64,000 nucleotides of DNA, taken from NCBI RefSeq assembly GCF_048268525.1, contig NZ_JBLWVH010000005.1:79366-143365 (forward strand), read 5' to 3'. The position numbers and the translations under genes were made by a program. Below the pieces are notes generated by a model that had not been told where the DNA came from, made no database searches, and was given only the letters and a program-made list of their open reading frames with translations. This DNA is from Maricaulis sp048268525. GTDB taxonomy: Bacteria; Pseudomonadota; Alphaproteobacteria; Caulobacterales; Maricaulaceae. Below are positions 45,630 through 62,094 of this stretch, piece by piece (positions within the stretch are counted from its first letter, which is position 1; each line of letters opens with the position of its first letter).

Positions 45630-45660
45630 AAAAAGGCCGCCGGTTACCCGACGGCCTTTT
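45630..45660 (-). terminator. terminator downstream of rpoC
   Basis: Minus-strand AAAAGGCCG and CGGCCTTTT pair, continued inward by CGG/CCG after one G-U pair, with a four-base loop. A run of T follows (CCTTTTTG). It begins 36 bases after the rpoC stop and separates rpoBC from the str operon. Confidence 0.85.
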
Positions 45661-45695
45661 CTCAGTCATTACAGGGATATCGACCCCGAAATTGG

Positions 45696-49913
<4,218 letters not shown>

Positions 49914-49937
49914 GTCGCCGTCTCCCAAAAGGGGCAA

Positions 49938-49963
49938 GCGGGACAGGGTTCGCCCTGCCCCGC
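49938..49963 (-). other. rpoB-rpoC intercistronic hairpin
   Basis: In the minus-strand RNA, GCGGGGCAGGG pairs with CCCUGUCCCGC (one G-U pair) around a CGAA loop, in the 66-base space between rpoB and rpoC. There is no T run, so it is unlikely to be a terminator; a processing or stability role is possible. Confidence 0.45.
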
Positions 49964-49979
49964 AAAATATGGTTCAGCC

Positions 49980-54053
<4,074 letters not shown>

Positions 54054-54264
54054 GTCGGCTCCCTTCGCAGACAGCACTGCGCAATTATATGCGGGGATCG
54101 CCCCCGCGGCGCCGCTCCGGTTGGTCCTGGCCACAAGGCCCGGACCGTTCGACAATCCCGCCTGGAACGACAGCGGCGGGATCGGGTATTCCAAAGACGG
54201 GCTAACGGACGCGCAGGATCACCCCGCGCGCCCGTAGCACCGTGTCAGTCGCGCCGAAGCGAGA

Positions 54265-54636
54265 CTATTTCAGCTCAACGCTGGCGCCTGCGGCTTCCAG
54301 CTTGGCTTTGATTTCTTCTGCTTCAGACTTCGAAGCAGCTTCCTTGACGGCCTTCGGCGCGCCTTCGACCAGGTCCTTGGCTTCTTTCAGGCCAAGACCG
54401 GTGATGGCACGGACTTCCTTGATGACGTTGATCTTCTTGTCACCAGCGCCGGTGAGAACGACGTCAAACTCGTCTTTCTCTTCAGCAGCCGGAGCATCGC
54501 CACCGCCGGCCGGGCCAGCAACGGCAACGGCTGCAGCAGCCTTGATGCCTTTTTCTTCCAGAAGATCGTTCAGTTCCTTGGCTTCAAGGATGGTGAGGGC
54601 GAGAAGTTCGTCGCAGAGTTTAGCTACATCAGCCAT
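54265..54636 (-). CDS. rplL: 50S ribosomal protein L7/L12
   Basis: 123 residues: N-terminal dimerisation helices (ADVAKLCDELLALTILEAKELNDLL), an Ala/Gly-rich hinge (AVAVAGPAGGGDAPAAEE) and the C-domain (KINVIKEVRAITGLGLKEAKDLVE) that recruits translational GTPases. 57 bases after rplJ, as usual for the L10-L7/L12 pair. Confidence 0.98.
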   Translation of the reverse strand: MADVAKLCDELLALTILEAKELNDLLEEKGIKAAAAVAVAGPAGGGDAPAAEEKDEFDVVLTGAGDKKINVIKEVRAITGLGLKEAKDLVEGAPKAVKEAASKSEAEEIKAKLEAAGASVELK

Positions 54637-54693
54637 TTGTTCAATTCCTTGTCGGTGTTCAATGTGTCAGTTCGAAAGCGGAGAATGACGGGA

Positions 54694-55209
54694 TCAGGCG
54701 TCGGCCTTCTCGCGGATGACGTCGATCGCCCCCGCAAGACCTTGAGCCGGAGCCATGAGGCGCTGGGCCACCTGCGAAGCCTGCCCCATGAGGCGGGCAG
54801 AGATGGTGGCAATAAGCTCTTCGCGGGACGGCATCTTGGAGAGGGCGTCGATGCCGGCGGCGTCGAACACGTCTTCTTCCATGAAGCCACCGAGAATGGC
54901 GAGCTTGCTGTTTTCCTTGGCGTACTCGACCATCACCTTGGGCGCGGCCACAAAGTCTTCCGAGTAAGCGATTGCGACCGGACCTGTGAACAGGTCGGCA
55001 GCGCCCTCACCCGGCTTGCCTTGCAGTGCGATTTTGGCGAGGCGGTTACGCACCACCTTGAACGTGCCACCCAGCTCGCGGAGCTTGGCGCGCAGTTCCG
55101 TCATTTCCGCAACAGTCATGCCATTGTAGTGGGCCATGACCACGGATCCAGCTTCCGAGAAGATGCCATTCAGCTCTTCAACGGACGCTTCTTTTTGAAT
55201 GCGATCCAT
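54694..55209 (-). CDS. rplJ: 50S ribosomal protein L10
   Basis: 171 residues with DRIQKEASVEELNGIFSEAG, VRNRLAKIALQG, and a C-terminal helix carrying L7/L12 dimers. L10 with L7/L12 represses its own messenger in other bacteria; a hairpin 5 bases before the ribosome site (GGGAG) may serve this. 302 bases after rplA. Confidence 0.97.
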   Translation of the reverse strand: MDRIQKEASVEELNGIFSEAGSVVMAHYNGMTVAEMTELRAKLRELGGTFKVVRNRLAKIALQGKPGEGAADLFTGPVAIAYSEDFVAAPKVMVEYAKENSKLAILGGFMEEDVFDAAGIDALSKMPSREELIATISARLMGQASQVAQRLMAPAQGLAGAIDVIREKADA

Positions 55210-55511
55210 TTTGCGGACTCCCTGTTTGAGCCGTCCACCGTGGACGGCTCGGTGAAAACGCCATCACGGCACCTTCCCCTTGCGGGTCGGACGCCATCAT
55301 GACGCGTCCTGTCCCAGGGCTCGAACCGACAGACCTCTAACAAGGCCGGGTCGATCTCGCTCTGTCTCACGCAGGGCCCAGATTGGATTAAGGTGACACC
55401 TTGCGGGCCACCCCCTGTGATCTCGGACAGGTCGGCCGGATCCACAAAACGCGTGAATCAGACCGGATCAGCCCGGCCGGATAATCCGGTCCGGGCTGAA
55501 ACTCAAGTCTT
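55210..55511 (-). promoter_or_regulatory. rplJ leader with two hairpins
   Basis: Minus-strand space between rplA and rplJ. A perfect 10-base-pair stem (GAGCCGTCCA with TGGACGGCTC, 55228-55250) stands 5 bases before the rplJ ribosome site GGGAG (55218-55222). A second hairpin (55468-55499, TCAGCCCGGCCGGA against TCCGGTCCGGGCTGA) lies just after rplA, and overlaps a possible alternative stem GACCGGAT/ATCCGGTC. This fits an L10-type autoregulatory leader. No protein gene is evident. Confidence 0.5.
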
Positions 55512-56210
55512 TTACGCCGAAACGGCGGCAGACGTATCGATTTTGACGCCCGGGCCCATCGTCGAAGACAGGGCAATCCGGCGTACATACAGACCCTTGG
55601 CGCCTGACGGCTTGGCCTTGACGATCGCATCAACAAGCGCGCGAACGTTTTCAGCCAGGGCCTTCTCGGTGAAGCTGGCCTTGCCGACACCGGCGTGGAT
55701 GATGCCGGCTTTCTCGACACGGAACTCGACAGCACCGCCCTTGGAATCATTCACCGCCTTGGTGACATCCATGGTGACCGTGCCGACCTTCGGGTTCGGC
55801 ATCATGCCGCGCGGGCCGAGAACCTTACCGAGACGACCGACGAGCGGCATCATGTCCGGGGTCGCGATGACCTTGTCGAAATTGATGTTGCCGCCCTGGA
55901 TCTGCTCCATCAGGTCTTCCGCACCGACGACGTCAGCGCCGGCCTTGGTGGCCTCTTCGGCCTTCGGGCCCTTGGCGAAGACAGCAACACGGACCGAGCG
56001 GCCGGTGCCGTTCGGGAGGTTGCAGACACCACGGACCATCTGGTCGGCATGACGCGGGTCGACACCCAGATTGATGGCAAGCTCGATGGTTTCATCAAAC
56101 TTGGCCTTGGCATTGGTCTTCACATGAGCGACGGCATCGTCGATCGAGTACAGCGTGTCGCGATCAAAGGTCTCGCGTGCCGCCGAGAGGCGTTTTCCGA
56201 TATTCGCCAT
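55512..56210 (-). CDS. rplA: 50S ribosomal protein L1
   Basis: 232 residues with the two-domain L1 motifs: FDETIELAINLGVDPRHADQM, VRGVCNLPNGTG, and the C-terminal KSSGAKGLYVRRIALSSTMGPG-type segment. L1 forms the stalk that releases E-site tRNA; in E. coli it represses rplKA. 4 bases after rplK. Confidence 0.97.
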   Translation of the reverse strand: MANIGKRLSAARETFDRDTLYSIDDAVAHVKTNAKAKFDETIELAINLGVDPRHADQMVRGVCNLPNGTGRSVRVAVFAKGPKAEEATKAGADVVGAEDLMEQIQGGNINFDKVIATPDMMPLVGRLGKVLGPRGMMPNPKVGTVTMDVTKAVNDSKGGAVEFRVEKAGIIHAGVGKASFTEKALAENVRALVDAIVKAKPSGAKGLYVRRIALSSTMGPGVKIDTSAAVSA

Positions 56211-56214
56211 GATC

Positions 56215-56643
56215 TTACTCCGTCACCTGCAGGCCCATGGAACGCGCGGAACCGGCGATGATCTTGGTCGCCTGGTCGAGGTCGTTCGCATTGAGGTCGT
56301 TGAACTTCGCTTCAGCAATCTCGCGGCACTGGGCCATCGAGACTGTGCCGGCCGTCGACTGGCTCGGCGTGCTGGAGCCCTTCGCGATCTTCGCAGCCTT
56401 CTTCAGGAAGAAGCTGGCCGGCGGAGTCGCGATGGCAAAGGTGAAGGATTTGTCCGAGAAGACGGTGATGGTCGTCGGGATCGGCATCCCTTTTTCCATC
56501 TCCTGGGTCTTCGCGTTGAAGGCCTTGCAGAATTCCATGATGTTCACGCCGCGCTGACCCAGGGCCGGGCCGATCGGCGGGGACGGGTTAGCTGCGCCCG
56601 CAGGCACTTGCAGCTTGATATAGCCGGCAATTTTCTTCGCCAT
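56215..56643 (-). CDS. rplK: 50S ribosomal protein L11
   Basis: 142 residues: KIAGYIKLQVPAGAANPSPP, IGPALGQRGVNIMEFCKAFN, and the C-domain with SMAQCREIAEAKFNDLNAND. L11 binds 23S helix 43/44, the thiostrepton and RelA site. 98 bases after nusG. Confidence 0.98.
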   Translation of the reverse strand: MAKKIAGYIKLQVPAGAANPSPPIGPALGQRGVNIMEFCKAFNAKTQEMEKGMPIPTTITVFSDKSFTFAIATPPASFFLKKAAKIAKGSSTPSQSTAGTVSMAQCREIAEAKFNDLNANDLDQATKIIAGSARSMGLQVTE

Positions 56644-56741
56644 GTTCCCACTCCATTATAAAGGCGCGCCAATCGCACCTTCGGGGGTTTGCGGTACGGC
56701 CCGGCATGGACTTGGCGCCGGCACCTCCCGCAATCAAAACG

Positions 56742-57275
56742 CTAGGCGATCTTCTCGACCTGAGCGTATTCGAGCTCGACCGGGGTCGCCCGGCCGAAAA
56801 TGTTGATGGCGACCTTCAGGCGGCCATTCTCGTCGTCCACTTCCTCGACAACACCGTTGAAGCTCTGGAAGTGACCATCGATGACGTTGACGGTCTCGCC
56901 GATCTCGTAGCTGACGGTCGGGCGCGGACGCTCCGCGTCCTCTTCCATCTGGCCGAGGATCCGCTTGACCTCATTCTCGGAAACCGGAATCGGCTTCTTG
57001 CCCGAGCCCAGAAAGCCGGTGACTTTCGGCGTCGAGGTGACGAGGTGATAGGCTTGGTCCGTCATGTCCATCTTCACCAGGACATAGCCCGGGAAATACT
57101 TGCGCTCGGCATTGATCTTGCGACCCTTGCGAACTTCCACAACGTCTTCGGTCGGAACGAGGATTTCCTCGAACTTGTCCTCAAGGCCCTTGATCGAGGC
57201 TTCGATACGGATCGCGTCAGCGACCTTCTTCTCGAAGTTCGAATAGGCATGCACGATATACCACTTGGCAGACAT
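56742..57275 (-). CDS. nusG: transcription elongation factor NusG
   Basis: 177 residues with the NGN domain (AKWYIVHAYSNFEKKVADAI, GYVLVKMDMTDQAYHLVTST) and a C-terminal KOW domain (GETVNVIDGHFQSFNGVVEE). NusG keeps RNA polymerase moving, links it to Rho or to S10 (NusE). The ATG at 57275 starts the usual domain; a longer frame covers secE. 11 bases after secE. Confidence 0.97.
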   Translation of the reverse strand: MSAKWYIVHAYSNFEKKVADAIRIEASIKGLEDKFEEILVPTEDVVEVRKGRKINAERKYFPGYVLVKMDMTDQAYHLVTSTPKVTGFLGSGKKPIPVSENEVKRILGQMEEDAERPRPTVSYEIGETVNVIDGHFQSFNGVVEEVDDENGRLKVAINIFGRATPVELEYAQVEKIA

Positions 57276-57286
57276 ACAGCCGCTCC

Positions 57287-57544
57287 TCAGCCTTGGGACA
57301 GAATGAATTGGATGGTCGTGCTGATGAGGGTATCGACCCCCCAAAAGAAGAACATCGCGATCAGGGTCAGGATCAGCACGAGAACGGTCGACACCAGGGT
57401 CTCCTGGCGCGTCGTCCATGTCACCTTGCGCGCTTCCTGGCGCACCTGTGACAGATACTTGAATGGGCCCACACCCTTCTTCTTGGGTGCGGCCGTATCA
57501 GCCTTGGCTGTCGCTGGCGTCGTATTCTTCGCGTTACGCGTCAT
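57287..57544 (-). CDS. secE: preprotein translocase subunit SecE
   Basis: 85 residues, the short single-helix SecE: a Lys/Pro/Ala-rich N-terminal stretch (about 1-25), the amphipathic QVRQEARKVTWTTRQETL motif, and one membrane helix (TLVSTVLVLILTLIAMFFFWG). It braces SecY in the translocon. Between tRNA-Trp and nusG, the usual alphaproteobacterial order. Confidence 0.96.
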   Translation of the reverse strand: MTRNAKNTTPATAKADTAAPKKKGVGPFKYLSQVRQEARKVTWTTRQETLVSTVLVLILTLIAMFFFWGVDTLISTTIQFILSQG

Positions 57545-57625
57545 TCAAGTCCATCTGGCCCGCAAGGGCCCTCTATTCAAGAGGCGGCTGGCATGATGCA
57601 CATCCACCTGAAATCCATTATGGCC

Positions 57626-57701
57626 TGGCAGGGGCGGAGGGACTCGAACCCACGACCCTCGGTTTTGGAGACCGATGCTCTACCAACTGAGCTACACCCC
57701 T
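57626..57701 (-). tRNA. tRNA-Trp, anticodon CCA
   Basis: 76 bases on the minus strand. The acceptor stem AGGGGTG pairs with the 3' CGCCCCT, discriminator G and encoded CCA. The D-arm is GCTCAGTTGGTAGAGC, the anticodon arm CGGTCTCCAAAACCG gives CCA (tryptophan), and the T-arm is GTGGGTTCGAGTCCCTC. It precedes secE in the same direction by 81 bases. Confidence 0.97.
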
Positions 57702-57818
57702 AGGACCACGCGCGGGATATCACGGTGACCCAGCCACCGCCATATCCGAAGCGCAGGTGTCTACAATGCGACGCCGCATAAGAAAACAGCTAAAACGCAC
57801 ATTTGACCGTCATGGGCG

Positions 57819-58820
57819 TCAACGACCGTTCGCCGAAGCCGCGACAGACCAGGCCAGCGCCTGCCCGCCAGCCGGGGTCGACAGCTCCCCGACATCAACA
57901 CATGCGAGCCCCCCCGCCTCCAGGGCACGGCAGATATCGGCAAGCCCGGCATCATCACAGGCCGCATCGACCATCGACTGCATCCGGTTCGCGTATGATT
58001 CCAGGTCGGCCGCATGAGACGCCACCCAGGCGGACAACTGGTCAGGCGAATACTGTTCCGCCGACACCGCTACCTTTGAGCAATCCTGCCAGAGCTGCTG
58101 CAGCAAGGCCCTGGCAGCGCCGGGAGGCGCATCGCGCAGCGCAGCCCCGACACCGTCCAGCACAGCGCCGTAGCTCGCTCGCGCCCGGCTCAGGGCGGCG
58201 GGCGCCCCCTTCCCGGCGGCGACACGCGCCGCCAGATCGATCAAACGCTCCAACCGACGAAGCAGGCCCCGCTCCAGAGCCAGGTCAAGCAGCGCCAGAT
58301 TGGCCCGGCATTCGAGCTCCACAGCGCCGCCCTGCCGATGAACCAGAGCGTTCAGGGAGCCCTCGCCGGACGTCACACGAGCCGCATCCCGAAACGCTGA
58401 TGCCCCCGCATATTCCAAGCCGAACTGACTGACGACAACAGCGAAGCTGGCGGTCTGGAATGGCAGGGACGCCGCATCGGCGACGACAGGTCTGGGCGGC
58501 TCGGCCGACACGACGGATCGAGCAGCCGCGTCCACCGCGGCTGGTGAAATGTCAGCACAATGCAGGGACAGGTCCAGACCGTCGACCGGCTCCGCGCAAC
58601 GTTGAGCAAGGCGCAGCAATTCACCGTCACCGCAGGCGGCATCAAGCAACGTCACGCTCGAACCGGCCTCGAACTGCCGGTCAAAGACATAGGTCCAGTG
58701 CTGGCGCAAGACCTGCGAGGTCCCGGCATCGCGCACGCTATGGTCGGCCCGACTTCCCGGGTCCGCCCAGAAATCGGTCCAGGCGTGCTGCGCGCGCTTG
58801 CTGTTGGGAGATGTAGCCAT
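57819..58820 (-). CDS. class I SAM-dependent methyltransferase
   Basis: A 333-residue protein with Rossmann motif I VTLLDAACGDGELL (about residues 56-69), an acidic post-motif (LDLSLHCADISPAAV), and motif III VVSQFGLEYAGA. The C-terminal half is Ala-rich and helical, with no second domain that I recognise. Substrate unknown. The ATG at 58820 was chosen because it starts the conserved part; a frame from 58901 adds 27 residues. It lies downstream of the TonB-dependent receptor with a terminator between, so cotranscription is unlikely. Confidence 0.78.
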   Translation of the reverse strand: MATSPNSKRAQHAWTDFWADPGSRADHSVRDAGTSQVLRQHWTYVFDRQFEAGSSVTLLDAACGDGELLRLAQRCAEPVDGLDLSLHCADISPAAVDAAARSVVSAEPPRPVVADAASLPFQTASFAVVVSQFGLEYAGASAFRDAARVTSGEGSLNALVHRQGGAVELECRANLALLDLALERGLLRRLERLIDLAARVAAGKGAPAALSRARASYGAVLDGVGAALRDAPPGAARALLQQLWQDCSKVAVSAEQYSPDQLSAWVASHAADLESYANRMQSMVDAACDDAGLADICRALEAGGLACVDVGELSTPAGGQALAWSVAASANGR

Positions 58821-58905
58821 TGTTGAAACCTGACGGCTGCGACGTGCCAAGGCAATCTCAGGTGACAGCCCAGCCAGTCGACTGCCACTACCGTCACACA
58901 CAATA

Positions 58906-58933
58906 AAAAGGGCGGGTCCGAGGACCCGCCCTT
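58906..58933 (-). terminator. terminator downstream of the TonB-dependent receptor
   Basis: Minus-strand AAGGGCGGGTC pairs with GACCCGCCCTT, followed by TTTATTG. It begins 24 bases after the receptor stop and separates it from the methyltransferase. Confidence 0.88.
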
Positions 58934-58957
58934 CTCATTTGCGTTCAAGCCAGAGGC

Positions 58958-61843
58958 TTAGAAGCGCAGGCGGCCACCCACGAAGAGGCGACGGCCAAGC
59001 GTTTCGTACGTTGCCGGCCAGGTGTTGGCCTGCTCCGAAGCGGTCGAACCGAGTTCCGGAACGGCCGTGTCGGTGAAGTTGGTCACACCAACGGTCGCCG
59101 TGAAGGCTTCGTTCACGTCATAGTTAAACGTGATGTCGAAGTAGTTCTTCGCGGTGATGTCGTCCGACAGGTCGGAGACGGTCGCAGCCGTGGTCGGGTC
59201 CGCATCAAGCGCACCAATGTGACGCCAGCGCAGCGAGGTCGTGAACGGCCCCGTGTACCAAGACGTTTGCATGGAGTGCTTGTACTCCGGCGTCGGCTCA
59301 CCACAGTCCAGACCATAGAGGCCCGCACATTCGATGACCGGCGACGAAGCGGACGTCGTGAAGTCAGCTTCAGAGACGTAGCCACCGTAGTAGGTGATGG
59401 CCATGTCGCCCGGCAGACCGATGACGTCAGCGGAGAAACCGTAATCGACGCGGAGGTCAACACCGACAGCCGTCAGGGTTGCCACGTTGATCGGCGACAG
59501 GTTCGGCAGGAAGCCGTTGGCGCCCATTTCACCCGTAGCCGGGTTACGCGACGGGGTTGCCGCGCCAGCCGGATACAGCGTGTCACACGATGCCTGAATG
59601 CCGGTCAGGTGACATTCGTTCAGCAGCGTCTGAAGCGGAACCGTGGAAATCGCATCCTGGATCTCGATGTTGTAGTAATCGAGCTGGATGGTCAGACCTT
59701 CGATCATCGCCGGCTCGAACACTGCACCGATGGTGTAGGTGTCAGCCGTTTCAGCACCGAGAGCGGTGTTACCACCGAACAGGGCTTCCATCTGGGCGTT
59801 GCCCTGGAACGGAGCGCCCAGCTGGCCAGCCGGCACGCCGGCGGCGAGACAGGTGGCATCGATCGTGGCGGCCGAGTAGCTACCATTGGCGCCGCCGGAG
59901 CAGGGATCGCCTGCGCCCGGGAAGCCGTTGGTGAACGGAGCAAACAGATCGTTCACGTTCGGAGCCCGGACAGCGCGGTTGAAGTTACCACGCAGACGGA
60001 TCTGATCGTTGATCTGCCAGCCAAGGCCAACAGCGAAGGTCTCGGTGTTGCCGACCGTGTTGTACTCAGAGGTACGGAAGGCAGCGTTCAGGCTGAGAGA
60101 CTCAACCATGTCCTTGCCCGTGATCAGCGGCACTTCGGCTTCAGCGAAGAACTCGTAGACGTCAACCACACCCGAAACAGGCAGGGAGGAGTTGAAGCCA
60201 CGAACGTCCGGGCCAAGCACGGAGTCAGGGATCGATTCAGCAGATGCTTCACGATACTCGACACCCATCACCAGGGCCGGGGCGTATTCAGCCGACGGCA
60301 GCTGGAAGGCAGGCAGTTCGCCGCTGACCGTCGCAACCGTCTGGAACATCTCGACATTGTCGATCTGAGCACCGGTACGGGAGATAGAAGCCGCGCCTGC
60401 TGCAGAGATCGAACCCGGGCCGTTGAAGATATCAACGTACGGCGCGGAACAACCGCTGGCGATCGCCGTCGGGCCACCGTCACAGAGCACACCGGCCTGC
60501 AGGGCGGAAACCGAAAGGTTACCAGACTGGATCTGCGAGATCGACGAACGCGAGTAGTTCGCGAACACGTCATACGACCAGTTTTCGTTGATGTCGCCAC
60601 GCGCACCGAAGACCAGCTGGAAGGAGCTCGTGTCACGCAGTGAGTTACGCGTGCCAAGCTCTTCGTAACGACGGGAGGTACGGATTGTGGCCGTGCCGTC
60701 GCCATTGTTGGTATCCGGATCGTTCACGAACAGGTCAAGCAGGGCAGCCGGGATGGTCGGGTTGTCCAGGTTGACGGTCAGGGTCACACCGGCCGGCGTC
60801 GGAGCCAGCTGGGAGTCGACCACGTTGTTCGCATAGATGCCGCGGCCGTACAGCTCGAGGTGCTCGTTGACTTCATACGTGGCGAAAGCCGCGATGTTGT
60901 AACGCTCTTGCGGGAGCTGCAGGTAGTTCGACGGCGCGTAGTTATACGTGTCGTTCGGCGAACCAAAGCGCATCGGGTTGATGCTGCTGCCGGTGTTGAA
61001 GAAACCGGAGCAGGTGTTGCCCGTACAGCTCGGATCAGCTGCGACCACACCAGCGCCATAGGCACCGAAGTTCGACGTCGTCGCACCGCGGAAGCGGGTG
61101 CCCGGGATGTTCGAGGAACCACCAGCGATAAAGCCGTTGGCGGCATTGCCGGGGCCCGGATCCCAGTTGGTCAGGGACGAGAAGCCACGGTCGCCCTGGA
61201 AGACGGCCTGACGGTCGGTGTAACCCATCGAGATGACAGCGTTACCGCGACCATCGTCGAAGTTGCCGCCCATGGTGATGGACAGGGTCGTGATTTCGCC
61301 GTCGAGGTCACCCAGGGTGGTCTCGTGCGATGCGTTGATCTCGACGCCTTCGAAGTCGTCCTTCATCATGAAGTTGACGACGCCGGCGACAGCGTCCGAG
61401 CCGTAAACGGCCGATGCACCACCGGTCACGATGTCGACAGACTCGACAAGCGCGGACGGGATGCTGTTGAGGTCAACGACCTGAGCCGGACCGGAGCCGA
61501 CGAAGCGCATGCCGTCGACGAGAACGAGCGTACGGGTCGTGCCGAGGCCACGAAGGCTGACAGTTGCCGTACCGTTACCCGGGTTGTTCGAGGTCGAGTC
61601 GAACGCCGGAACAACTTGCGGCAGCGTGTTGATGAAGTCTTCGGTGTTGACCGTGTTCACAACCGCGAGCTGCTCAGCAGACACGTTCGTGATCGGGCTT
61701 GGCGCCACCGTATCGGTACGCTGGATGCGCGAACCGGTAACGACAACGACGTCTTCGTCTTGCGCCACAGCAGGAGCCGCGAAGGCCATACCGCTGATAA
61801 GCGTGCTTGCCATCAGGCAAGTCTTCAAGGACTTGGATCTCAC
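58958..61843 (-). CDS. TonB-dependent outer-membrane receptor
   Basis: The start is GTG at 61843 with GGAGGGATTAAGA just before it. The 961-residue protein has a signal peptide (about 1-27, ending FAAPAVAQ), a plug domain (about 50-165: VVTGSRIQRTDTV near a TonB box, then VSLRGLGTTRTLVLVDG and VNFMMKDDFEG), and a 22-strand barrel ending in the typical GGRLRF Phe. Such receptors import siderophores, sugars or vitamins; the ligand is not deducible. The 251-base space upstream shows only an imperfect inverted repeat (61995-62030). It is followed by a strong terminator and preceded by the 2OG-oxygenase gene. Confidence 0.92.
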   Translation of the reverse strand: MRSKSLKTCLMASTLISGMAFAAPAVAQDEDVVVVTGSRIQRTDTVAPSPITNVSAEQLAVVNTVNTEDFINTLPQVVPAFDSTSNNPGNGTATVSLRGLGTTRTLVLVDGMRFVGSGPAQVVDLNSIPSALVESVDIVTGGASAVYGSDAVAGVVNFMMKDDFEGVEINASHETTLGDLDGEITTLSITMGGNFDDGRGNAVISMGYTDRQAVFQGDRGFSSLTNWDPGPGNAANGFIAGGSSNIPGTRFRGATTSNFGAYGAGVVAADPSCTGNTCSGFFNTGSSINPMRFGSPNDTYNYAPSNYLQLPQERYNIAAFATYEVNEHLELYGRGIYANNVVDSQLAPTPAGVTLTVNLDNPTIPAALLDLFVNDPDTNNGDGTATIRTSRRYEELGTRNSLRDTSSFQLVFGARGDINENWSYDVFANYSRSSISQIQSGNLSVSALQAGVLCDGGPTAIASGCSAPYVDIFNGPGSISAAGAASISRTGAQIDNVEMFQTVATVSGELPAFQLPSAEYAPALVMGVEYREASAESIPDSVLGPDVRGFNSSLPVSGVVDVYEFFAEAEVPLITGKDMVESLSLNAAFRTSEYNTVGNTETFAVGLGWQINDQIRLRGNFNRAVRAPNVNDLFAPFTNGFPGAGDPCSGGANGSYSAATIDATCLAAGVPAGQLGAPFQGNAQMEALFGGNTALGAETADTYTIGAVFEPAMIEGLTIQLDYYNIEIQDAISTVPLQTLLNECHLTGIQASCDTLYPAGAATPSRNPATGEMGANGFLPNLSPINVATLTAVGVDLRVDYGFSADVIGLPGDMAITYYGGYVSEADFTTSASSPVIECAGLYGLDCGEPTPEYKHSMQTSWYTGPFTTSLRWRHIGALDADPTTAATVSDLSDDITAKNYFDITFNYDVNEAFTATVGVTNFTDTAVPELGSTASEQANTWPATYETLGRRLFVGGRLRF

Positions 61844-62094
61844 TCTTAATCCCTCCGAGTAAGGTATACGGAACGGAACGGCCCACTCACCTCGATGAGC
61901 TGGCGAGCCCCCCCTCAGATCGGATCGCCCGAAAGCTTTCCATATTTGCAAGGTACGTCTGCGATTTCGCACGGGTCAATGACATCTCACCGTCACAAAC
62001 GGTGTTTGCGATACACTGTTGCAGGTTTGTCGCAGGCGATTGGCGTCACCGAGTTGCAGACCGGCACCAAGCAGCAGGTGGCCACAATGCCGGA

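Noticed and set aside
54054..54264. Possible hidden small gene or terminator between rplL and rpoB
   Set aside because: GC-rich hairpin-like patches exist but no T run, no frame with a ribosome site and no clear structure.
61995..62030. Imperfect inverted repeat ACAAAC...GTTTGT upstream of the TonB-dependent receptor
   Set aside because: The arms are short and the inner stem contains mismatches, so I could not separate it from chance; it is noted with the receptor only.
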